A stretch of DNA of 64,000 nt from Sparassis latifolia (lineage: Eukaryota > Basidiomycota > Agaricomycetes > Polyporales > Sparassidaceae), in NCBI GenBank assembly GCA_018466975.1, contig CM031559.1, positions 1,798,001 to 1,862,000 of the forward strand. The letters run 5' to 3'. Of the stretch, positions 29,490 through 39,053 are shown in pieces (the stretch's first letter is position 1; each line of letters opens with the position of its first letter). A program made the position numbers and the translations under genes. The notes under the pieces were generated by a model that worked only from the letters and a program-made list of their open reading frames with translations, searched no databases and had not been told where the DNA came from.

Positions 29490-30678
29490 GATCATGATAA
29501 CGAAGATCGTATCCTCCTCTCAGAAGCATTGTTCGTGCATTCGATATCAACACAATTATACCAAGATATTCGCACACATTCGATTAAAGATCAAATTGTT
29601 CACGATGCGCTCCAAGCCTTGCAGCACAAAGGACCACCACCAATGAAATCTGCCCTCGATGATTGGAAAATCACCGACGGGCTTGTCCAATACCGAGGAC
29701 GTGTATATGTACCCCCAGTACAACCTCTCCGACGTGATATTATCAAGTTGTACCATGACACACCGGCCATGGGACACCCGGGTTCTTACAAAACCCTTGA
29801 ACTTGTCCAACGTGATTTCTGGTGGCCAGGACTTTACTCTGCAGTGTGCGCCTATGTGGAAGGATGTGCAGGGTGCCAACAGATGAAGATCAATACGCAC
29901 CCCACTAAATCTCTTCCAATGCCTATACCACCCCCAGTCAGATGGAGAAACGGAGCGCATTAACCAGGAACTAGAAGTGTACCTCTGACTCTACTGCGGT
30001 AACAACCCCGAGTCATGGGTAGACCAACTACCGGACCTCGAATTCTGCCATAACACACGCGAACACTCAGCGCGGAAGATGTCGCCATTCCGCATGATGA
30101 TGGGATATGAACCACGCGGAATCCTGTCGATACTCCCTAGGACAAATGTACCCTCGGTGGAAACTTGGCTATCTGAACTCCAGAAGATTCGAGATGAGGC
30201 TCTAGCCATGCACGAGCTAGCAAGACAGCATATGGCAGAACGAATCAGGAAGGGCTCACCACACTTCACAAAGGGTCAGAAGGTCTGGCTCGACACAAAG
30301 AACCTGAACATCGGGTACCCGACACGGAAGATGGCTCCAAAACGTGAAGGCCCCTTTATTATTGAAGAATGTATAGGCCCAGTGGACTACCGCCTGACCC
30401 TATCACGAGGATGGAGAATCCACCCCGTATTCCACACCAGCCTTCTATCACCTTACAAAGAAATGGAGATTCACGGCCCGAATGATACGAGACCACCGCC
30501 TGACCTTATCGAAGAGCACGAGGAATACGAAGTCAAAGCAATCCTAAACCACCGACAAAGATACGGTCGGACCCAATACCTGGTCAAGTGGAAAGGATAC
30601 GCTTCTGCTGAGAACTCATGGGAACCCGAAGCGAATCTGATAAATGCCAAGGGGCTGCTAGGGGAATACAAAAGGTGA
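29490..30678 (+). pseudogene. Integrase remnant with HHCC domain, deleted catalytic core, and chromodomain
   Basis: The N-terminal zinc domain is present ([20 protein letters not shown] then CAGCQQMK). At about 29930-29940 the sequence jumps from MPIPPP directly to [18 protein letters not shown] in another frame, the place that holds the third catalytic acidic residue. The region with the first two catalytic Asp residues, normally about 120-130 residues, is missing. A TGA at 29986-29988 lies just after. Downstream, [11 protein letters not shown], the GPF/Y-like region ([19 protein letters not shown]) and [12 protein letters not shown] are intact. A chromodomain, [20 protein letters not shown] with VKWKGY and NSWEPE, ends the frame at 30678. 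The chromodomain marks it as a chromovirus. Confidence 0.87.
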
Positions 30679-30741
30679 CGACGCCTGCATCGTATCTCAG
30701 CAATCACCCGCATAGACCTTCACCATTTCTGAACCTCCACT

Positions 30742-32126
30742 ATGCCATCATCTGAAGCGCAATCCGTTATCGATGACTACTTCTCTGAAACCTCTCCGAC
30801 TCCCTCGCCACACCCTAGGGACTTTAGGGGAGTACTAGCACACGACATACGAGATAACCTTAGGGCCCATCTCCGATTCTCACGATGAATTGGGACTATT
30901 GATGACTTAGAAGACTTCGTCGTTGGCGTAGTTGACTCGATCAATCCCATACATTCTAGAGCCACCACGCCATCCTTACCCGACTTGCCCTGGACGAATC
31001 ATGAGCTCCACTCAAGGGCGGTCCGTGTACTTGCAGAATACGAAGAATTGTATCTCCAAGCCCTAACCGCGTTGGACGACTCTCACGCGCAGTATGCACT
31101 TAGGATCATCCATTCGCAACAAGCTGCCAAATCAGAAATCATCTCCATGCAACATGCGATAGCAGGAGCGCGACGATACACGGAGAGAATGGAGGCATTG
31201 GCATTGAGCATGGGAGATAGGATCCAGCGACAGGAGGAAACACTAGCCTTGATGTTTGCCCAGACGAACGCGTATCAATAACTCGTCAAGCTAGATGCAA
31301 ACGCCACACAGCCATTCCTCCCTACCTTTCTAACAGATATGCCGCCGAAAACCCCACAAGAAGGGACACCCCCCATACCTCCACCGCGACCATCACATCT
31401 CGATTCCATGACGGTTCCTACCCCACAACCGTCCAATTTGTTCAAAGGCACCTCAACGTCTTCCGCTTCAGCAGCGACTCATGATGGTGTTTCCATCGCA
31501 CGACCGTTGCGTCCAAACACCCCTCCGGATTACGTATCAGAGTGGAACTTTAGCGACAATCCCAACCATCATGCCGAAGGGCTATCCCCGATGACCACGG
31601 AAAATGCGGTGCAGACTGAAACGCCTGGACACTTGGATCAATCATCTCAGACCCTCGTAGATCCAGGAGAAAGTGAGCCTGGAAGGAACATCTCCCCATT
31701 TCCTCCCGCCTTCTCCACAGCGCTCATCGGGCCACACTGAACCATCCCAGCATACGTTGCGTATCAACGACCACACCCCCAGTGCGTGTTCTGCGGACAG
31801 TATACCCATCCAAGTATACCTGCCCATTTTCCATTTGCGTAATCTGTCAATCTGTCCCCGCATCCCACAACCCGAACGCATGCCCTGTGTTGCTATCCAA
31901 CAGGATGCGCTGCTACTACTGTGGAAAACAAGCACCTGGCCACATGATAGAAGGTTGTCCCCACTCCCATGACTTCTACGCTAATTACGACGCGCGCGAG
32001 GTAGCGTTCTCTTACCCTGACCCTCAAACAGACCCGCGATTCTCTGACTTCGATGGGACGGGTTCATTGTATACTGAAGGGTTTCCGATGAACAGCGTGA
32101 CACTGTCGGAAGCAGGAGATATGTAG
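30742..32126 (+). pseudogene. Extra ORF after pol: coiled-coil plus tandem CCHC knuckles
   Basis: From ATG 30742 a single frame runs with TGA at 30886, TAA at 31279 and TGA at 31738, then continues in another frame to 32126. The first part is acidic; the middle (30985-31280) is a probable coiled coil (VLAEYEELYLQALTALDDS, IISMQHAIAGARRYTERMEA). A Pro/Ser/Thr-rich stretch follows. The end has two Cys/His groups, CVICQSVPASHNPNAC and CYYCGKQAPGHMIEGC, both C-x2-C-x6-H-x4-C, then an acidic tail. I do not recognise the protein. Its position between pol and the 3' LTR is where envelope-like genes lie in some Ty3 elements, but there is no signal peptide or TM segment. The knuckles suggest nucleic-acid binding. 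Confidence 0.6.
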
Positions 32127-32153
32127 GAATGCCTTTGAGGGCAGAGGTGGCAT

Positions 32154-32162
32154 AGGAAGGGG
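32154..32162 (+). other. Possible polypurine tract
   Basis: AGGAAGGGG lies four bases before the right LTR and is the only purine run at that border, as needed for plus-strand priming. Confidence 0.5.
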
Positions 32163-32166
32163 CTTA

Positions 32167-32577
32167 TGTTACAACGGTACATTGAGTACCTATCTTTTTC
32201 TTTCGATTACGTTGTACGATTACGCGTTGACCCGAAACTTCGAGTCTCGATGTCTCTCGACTCGATCTGGACTCTCTCTAGACCATAACACCATAGTCTA
32301 GAGCCTGTACTGACTCATCCCTCACCGCGAGGGTACTCACTGACTCAGCCATTACTGGCATGTATTACTCAGCATGTACTATTAGTATATAAGGCTGAGA
32401 TCGTCGACTGGAACCCCAGTCTCAATCTGGTTACTTTACCTCTCAATACACGGGATTATCACTTAGTCCTTGTGTGATCTTCTTGACTCTTGATTCTTGA
32501 CTCGCATTTACTTAGTCATCGAACGACTTAGTACTTGCTCGACGAACCTCGGACAAGTGGTACGCCCCAGCGTAACA
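32167..32577 (+). repeat. Right LTR (411 bp)
   Basis: Same ends and length as the left LTR. It differs by 11 transitions. The self-priming 11-mer is altered here to AGTCTCAATCT. Confidence 0.97.
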
Positions 32578-34306
32578 CCAAGAGAGAGTTTAAATTCACT
32601 GAATGGAGCATGTTGAACATGATGAATAATGTGGAAGCAAGAGGCTCACACTTTGGAATGACAAAATAAATTGCCAGGAATATGGCATTGTTTGGCATAG
32701 TTGCATACTGTGGAGGACAATCAGCAGATAACTGGGTATGAGTGCCAAGTAAGGTCTACCGTCACCAAGCAAGCAAGGTCAGAAACACTGTATACATGCA
32801 ATCTAATGAGCTTTCTAAATCATTCAAAAGTAAAGACTCACCCAGTGAGGACACCAGTATTGATGCTATACAGCATAAGTAACTGAAGCTTTGAATCGGT
32901 AGATCTAGAAGATTATATACATCAGATTGTTTTGCAAGTCTGCTTGCCATATAACAAGCCTGGAGAAGCCAGTACACTGTCGCTTCAACAGTATGCACAG
33001 TGCAGTAGCAATAAGAATATGTTTAGCGACATCAGCGGAGACACCTGCATACAGGATCCACTGCAAGAATGTCAGAAATAAGGGGCAATAAGTGTGTTAG
33101 ATGCCAGCTATACTGATAGATCATTCATTCTCCCGTAGTTTGAGAGGGAGAACCTACACATGTTAACTTCAGTTCAGGTGTGATGGTATCAAAGCAGGTT
33201 GTTTCACCATTTGATAACATATACTTTGCTCAACATGTCAGCTGAACTGTAACATGTACAAGCCAAGCAAGATGGCACTTACTCATGGTGCTGACTTAAG
33301 GATACATGTCAAGATTCAGGGCTGCCAACTCACACATCTCTCCAATGCAGTTACCAAAGGGAACCAAGAGAGCTATAGTCTGTGAAAATGTTGACTGCCG
33401 TCACTTGAGATATGAGTAAAGATGCTCACTATTGCGAGAACTAGGAGCTTGTTCTTATTGCTCACTAGATCATGCATTCAACCCTTTGTTACAAGATCCT
33501 TGGAAGGTGAGCTTACATCTCCACACTCGCTGGCAGAATAAACTGGCAGAGAGTCAGTCTTTTTCTTAAAATCGTACAATGAAGACCCACCTGTCCACAA
33601 CAAGATCACTTGCACCCTCAACCATCAATGAGTGATAAATTGGACACAGAGAAAATGCCAAGCTCACAGCCATTGCAATGTGTGCCTAAGTGAGATTATT
33701 GCAGTGAAAATGCAATAACACAACCAGCACACCAATACTCACCAAGATACTCCTGCTCAATTGTCTCTAGTAAGTAATTGGATGTAGAAAAAGCAATCAA
33801 GACACTATAAGCACCATGGAACAATTTCGAGGAGAAGTGGGTCGGCAAAATCAATAACCACATATGTGTAGGTGGCATGCACAATGAATACTTCGTGTAA
33901 GGTGTCCAATGCCCTGAAGTTCACTGTGACGTCTATCATCTCTATCACATGAGTTGTCTCACCAGAGGAAGAAAATCTGACAACCAGCAGGTTAGTGACT
34001 TTTCTGTGCGTTCAATGTTGTATTCACTGGCAACTTACCAAGACCTTCAACAGCACTGGGTCTGCTCCACCTTCTTGATAGTATATGAACGTTTGAACAC
34101 TGGTAACTCCATACAAACTACAAAGACATCAATCTCAGCGCCCACATCAAAAACATGCTACTGACATTGCTGTTGCTATACTGCCTGCGACATTAAGCTG
34201 AGATGAGTATTACGAGACGGTGAAGCTGGTGCAGCGAACCTAGAAAAATTGCTCCTAATGACGGGCCAAGGTGCAAGGCAGTTGAGGGAAGGGAGGATAT
34301 TGTCAT

Positions 34307-37300
34307 TGCGAGTTATTCTCTGGGGTCGCAAAGGTCAATATTCAAACGATACCGAATCTCGGGGAACACTTTTATTATCTCCCTGAGACATGTCGCTTAT
34401 AGTGTCTTGGACGAGGTGCTTCTGAATCATTCTATGAATAACATCGAAAGGGATCTCAACAGACCGGAGATAGTTCGTCAACTGGAGGCTGTGGACGGCA
34501 CCCTAGCCGCCAGCGGAATTTTCAGGATGAGTGGAATCACGAAGACTCTGCTATCTAGTCTAAAGGTACGTTTAGCATAGAGGGGGCGGATACCAAACAT
34601 CTTCATTACCAGACCGTCGACATCCCTCAACGCTCGCGTCTGCACTCTCAGCACTTCTACAAAGAGTTTTGTAATCAGTAGCAGTCGTCAGCTTGCATAA
34701 TCTCTCTTACTTTGTTTATCTCACAACCATGGGATTTCTCCGTTACAGAAGTGTTTTACCAACAAGGTCCCATCCACATCGCTAGATGCTATGAACTTTT
34801 AAAGACGTAGGCTGCCCACACCCTGGAGCTATTAATATTGAGCGTGTCATTCTAAACCCAGATCTCGGGTGAAGTGATTCGTGTCGTCACACGCATCCAG
34901 AGAATGTCCCCGGGATCCGATCGCACACTTACTTCCCGACGCCGTACCCACAAGGCAGGGTCTGCAGGCAGGTTTTCCAGTGGCATGCATAGCGTCTAGG
35001 ATTTCCCTGAGAGCACAATGTAGTTGCTCTGTATGTCCAGTCGATGCTGAACCCTTTACGTTGAGGCTCTACTACGGTCCGTCTGCAGATCATAGTAAGT
35101 GCCAGTGAAACGCGATCGCATGATAGTGAAGTCACCAAAAGGAGAATGGCACTTCCACCTCGTCTGGGGCATTCTTCACCCAAGGCAACAAGACTTCACG
35201 CTCGAGGATTTCAACAGATATTCTGATCGCAGCATTGACGAAACTTAGGTGCTCGTGTATGTGATGAAGAAGAGCGCGGAAAGACTGACTGTGCCAACGA
35301 AGATATGTCTTCGCGGAAGAACCTACACAATCGGGTGATCACGATCGGGAAAAGAATACAAACGCGAGCGGCATTTGGGCAGTGATTGGTCCTATGACGA
35401 CAGACATCGGCAGAATGGAGCTTCAGCATCGCCACAGTACTTGGAGTTAGTCAAGCACGTACCTGTTTTCATGTCCAGATAATGCACTAGCGGCATCTTC
35501 CTTAGTCATAAAGCAGTACCTCTTAGTGTAGAGATGGTTTCAGCTGAATGAGGTGGATGCTCGCCCTGCGTATCGGGCCCAGCGAATCCAAAGCGCCTCT
35601 CTTTTGAAAGTGAACGTACGTGGACACTAGTCTGTAACTATTGTAGCATCATCGCCGACCACGAGTGGGAACCTCAGATACGGCACTAGCGCCGACAGGT
35701 ACATCCATGTCGTCAATGCTGCCCGTGAAGGTGGAACGTCACAGTACTAACTGTTACAAATCATGCATGCATTCAGAATCAGATGTATCTCAAGCTCCAG
35801 AACGAACCGTGATCAGCAAGGTAATATCACTGAACCAGCATGCCAGAGTGTCTGTGACTGGGTCGGAGGTCAAGATCTTGAAGAAGAGTCTGCGACGGCC
35901 ATGGAGCAAATCGGCGCTCGTCACCCAGCCAGCGTTTATTCCAACTTTGCTGTAGTCTACATGGCGAGATACAATTCAGCGCATTCTCACTGGCTAGTAG
36001 GACAGATACGATGATGAACAAACCGAGCTAACGGGTAACAGGAATAAGTTCGCCAAGTGGGTGGACTAACGGCATGGGCTGCACTGTTCGCAGCCCGATA
36101 TCATCCCTGAGTAACCTTGCAGCGCACTGCGTTCAACGAGATCATCTGTTAGCGGGGTGGTTGGCTGCGTTCACCTTGCGCGCAAGAGGCGGGGCATCCG
36201 AGCTGCAGAATATGGTTGTCTCCTTGAGGTACTTGTACAATGGACCGGAAGGCCATCACTGGCTGCGAGGGTACAATATGACTGTTCATTATTTGGATAT
36301 CAGTACGCGCGCGCCTGGCATATTTGCCATTTCAAATGTCAGCACCGACCACATCCTGGGCATGGTCATACATCCATGTTCAACACGAGATTCTGTCTCC
36401 TCTTGACCATGCTCCAGCCGTTGCTGTGCACTCTTGGCGATAGGAACATCGCTCTTCCCTAGAGGGAGCACATGGTAGCCGGAACAACTCATTAGATAGC
36501 CAGTGACCGGGTAGAGGCCCGGAATTCAGCTCCCCAATTAAAGCCTTTGAATAGCATCAAGTCAGAGACAGCGAAAAACAAAGCAAGCACCGGACGAAGT
36601 TTGTCCTAGACAGTCAACTGTCGATGACTTCCTGGGAGCCACAACAAGTCAACCATTGACTACAGTTTGGGGGGCTCGTACAGTTCGTGCAGTATCACCG
36701 ATCAGAAGGTGTTGGACCAAGGAACGTTGACGTGAACTTACCAGTTGTACTTCAGCCATTCCCACCAGAGGATAATCACGCTGCGGGCCCACAGAACGCA
36801 CAGGCTTTCCCTCGCAAAAAAATTCAGAGTGTGCGCGAGTAGCATAATGAATATGATAAGTGTGTAGACGACACCCTTGTTCCATGGTACAGGTTACCGG
36901 CGTGTCAGTGGATCAGACCCAGGGCTTAGACTGGAGCATACCTCTAAGTGTACATGTAGTGTCTGTAGTGCCATTCAGAGTCCGGTGTATGTCAGGACCA
37001 CCATGCCTCCAGAAAGACCTGTTTCCGTCGCCCAGCACTGGCCGTATCATCCAGGCGGGTTTGCACTCCGTCTGTAGGTCGAACACATGTGTGTGGTAAA
37101 CACACACCCAACGTCGATCCACTCTTGTCTACCATCCTCACGAAGAGCACCACGCCAGGATTCCCGGTCGGATGAAGACGAAGCTCTGCGGTGCCTCATG
37201 CTTTGTGGCCACGCCACGCCTGTTTGGCCAACGCTCACGGCCTCGTGTGAACGACAATGTTGCACCTCTGGTTCGAAATTATGATTCTGAACCACGCTCA

Positions 37301-37721
37301 CTAAAGTACCCGTCCATACCAGACTAGACAGCGCCGCCATCCACCGCGCATTCTCTATACCAGCACACGCGCCGCCATGGCTACATTCAAATACACACCG
37401 CTCTTTTCTGCAGCTTACTACGACCGGTTCGAGTCTTTCGAGAAGCAGCAGCGGAGAGACGCGTCTGCTCGTCGAGCACGCTCGCGCCAGAACTTGCATG
37501 CGCGATGGAAGAGTGAACAGTGGACAGAGGGCGAGAGACCACGCTGGGGATTTTATTTCGAGGAGGCTGAGCAGGCCAACGAGCCAAACGCGCTGGGCTG
37601 CCCTGAAGGGCGCGTCGAGGATACACATGCCGTGCCTTCCCACGATCTGCCCGTAAGGGCGGATACTTCGCTGGCGCAATCAACTCTCTTTCCTTCACTA
37701 TCACTACCTCGTCGGCGAGAG
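34307..37721. other. Unassigned region with scattered exon-like pieces
   Basis: About 3.4 kb between the start of the DUF6534 gene and the membrane protein gene at 37722. Several + strand stretches look translated (34371-34677, about 35110-35250 with KSPKGEWHFHLVWGILHP, about 36200-36340 with YLYNGPEGHHWLRGYN), but frames do not join cleanly through splice sites. It may be a decayed gene or several short exons of genes I cannot name. Confidence 0.35.
34371..34677 (+). other. Exon-like block, unrecognised
   Basis: Open stretch 34371-34565 (NRPEIVRQLEAVDGTLAASG then IFRMSGITKTLLSSLK) ends at a GTACGT donor; a CAG acceptor at 34612 leads in phase to TVDIPQRSRLHSQHFYKEFC. The next acceptor (34748) is not in the phase that would give the protein-like frame after it. 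GIFRxSG recalls RhoGAP domains, but the rest does not fit that family. Confidence 0.3.
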
Positions 37722-38589
37722 ATGGCGGTCAAGACGTACACCTGGGTATCTTTGTGGTGCGTTTAGAGTCGAGATTTGAGAAGTTGCAACTGACGGAACA
37801 CACAGGTTCTTGATCACGATTCCAGTCATTTTCTGGGATGCCCTCTATCTCTTCTTCCGGTGCGTTCAACTCCCTATGGCCGTTCTGCTATGGCTGAATT
37901 CACTCACATTTTGAACAGGCCACGTTCGTTTGAGGGTGGCGACCTCCACTGGATCTGGAAGCCGTACGGGCTCTACCAAAATATCGACTACGTACGCAAC
38001 ACGCGCCCGTCTCAACCTCGTCATCTCACACCCCGGTCGAATTGTAGGTATACGGCGTCAGAGCCTGGGAGGAACACGACGGCTTCCCAAACGCACAATG
38101 TGAGAGTCTTCTTTCATCGACGCTCGGCGCTCCAACTGACCCCCGGCAGCGCTCCTCAACGTCGTCGAGAACCTGCTGAACATCACCTACCTCTACCTCG
38201 CGCACGTCTCCGGATCCCCCATTGCGACGCTGGTGGGGTTCACGAGCGTGGTCATGACGCTGTCCAAGACACTCCTGTACTGGCTGCAGGAGTACTATTG
38301 CGGCTGGTGCTCAATCGGGCACAACAACTTAAAGGATCTGATCGTGTTGTGGGTGATTCCCAACGGGTGCGTGCACGCCTCTTCGGCTAATGGTGAATAT
38401 ACGTTCCTAATTGTGGAGACACCATGCAGTGCGTGGATCATTGTTCCGTCACTCATCCTCCTGCGCCTGGGCAAGGACATCGCCGAGTCCCTACACGCCG
38501 CTTACAATGCAGAGCGAAAGGCGGCGTCGGGGAAGAAGCAAAGAGGTACTGAGTGCCGTGGGCCCGGCGGACTCGGTGTATTGACGTAA
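37722..38589 (+). CDS. Conserved fungal multi-pass membrane protein (EXPERA/emopamil-binding-like)
   Basis: Six exons (37722-37756, 37806-37859, 37919-37991, 38048-38099, 38150-38366, 38430-38589) give 196 residues. Hydrophobic helices appear at FLITIPVIFWDALYLFF, in the ITYLYLAHVSGSPIATLVGF segment, around TLLYWLQEYYCGW, and at LIVLWVIPNGAWIIVPSLIL. Between them the conserved block DLHWIWKPYGLYQNIDYVYG carries Trp and Tyr residues characteristic of a widespread fungal family of unknown function. The Asp in FWDA and His/Trp in the loops resemble the layout of four-helix EXPERA proteins, which act on sterols in the ER, but I hold this comparison loosely. The start at 37722 was chosen because homologs begin close to the first helix; the frame is open upstream. 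The last residues after KKQR are not conserved. Confidence 0.75.
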
Positions 38590-38754
38590 CTTAAGTTCCT
38601 GTCCGTGCTTGTGTTGATCTAACAGTATTTAAATTGGAAATACGGATGTCTCCTGTACTCACAATGGTTTGGTTCGTGACACTGCGCGCCTGCGCACGTG
38701 CGAAGCTGCACCCCCTTCCTTGCAATTTTGAACGCTCAAACTTTCGCTGCCACG

Positions 38755-39053
38755 ATGTGGGAAAGGCCTATCGAGCGCCGCCGCCAGGCCTTGAGACATC
38801 TCCGCAACCTTCATGAAGAAACGGCGGGAGATTCTGAACACAAGCCTTCGAAAAAAGACTTTGGCTGATGTCCACGGCCACCCAGGACGAAGTAGCGCAC
38901 GGCGGGAGATTATATCAACGGATTGATTATGACGGCAAGCCTTTCGACCGGGAAGGTGAGCGGCGGCGACTCGCCGCTTATTGAAGTTTTCGTTCTTAGA
39001 CTTCTTGTCCAGATGATGCGCGTGTATATCCTCGCGAGCGGCGTGCTCACTAG
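38755..39053 (+). CDS. Possible small gene, frame broken at an A6 run
   Basis: ATG 38755 opens MWERPIERRRQALRHLRNLH, a basic helical stretch. Just after AAAAAA (38851-38856) the protein-like frame moves to the next one: TATQDEVAHGGRLYQRIDYD then GKPFDRE, followed by a good intron (38956-39012, GTGAGC..CCAG) and DDARVYPRERRAH ending in TAG. With one more A the two parts would join. I recognise no family, so this is only a candidate. Confidence 0.25.

Larger units (their letters stand above)
25136..32577 (+). mobile_element. Ty3/gypsy LTR retrotransposon, chromovirus with Tf1/sushi-like self-priming
   Basis: A complete-length insertion of 7442 bp bounded by 411-bp LTRs starting TGTTAC and ending GTAACA. 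It is flanked by the perfect 5-bp duplication CCAAG (25131-25135 and 32578-32582). The order is LTR, gag, protease, reverse transcriptase, RNase H, integrase, chromodomain, extra ORF, LTR. It lies antisense inside a DUF6534 gene. Several stop codons, a frameshift in the gag leader and a deletion of the integrase core make this copy non-autonomous. Confidence 0.95.
24925..34306 (-). pseudogene. DUF6534 integral membrane protein gene, disrupted by an LTR retrotransposon
   Basis: Minus-strand gene starting at ATG 34306. Supported exons are 34240-34306, 34166-34184, 34039-34117, 33963-33976 and 33815-33913. Joined, they read LGPSLGAIFLGSIATAILYG, VTSVQTFIYYQ, KVLIFFLWALDTLHEVF and HATYTYVVIDFADP, the standard start of Agaricomycete DUF6534 seven-TM-like proteins. 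Downstream pieces SNKNKLLVLAI, TIALLVPFGNCIGE, SADVAKHILIATALCILLKR and MLYSINTGVLTG fit later helices. At 32578 the frame stops at a 7.4-kb retroelement; across the empty site it resumes as NSLLATLNARR, the conserved end of the domain, and runs to TAG at 24925. Exon edges between 33815 and 32583 are not all resolved, and one join (after 33815) is unclear, so older damage cannot be excluded. Function unknown; probably a membrane receptor-like protein. Confidence 0.72.

Noticed and set aside
34371..34565. RhoGAP domain
   Set aside because: GIFRMSG resembles the RhoGAP hallmark, but the following residues and size do not fit.
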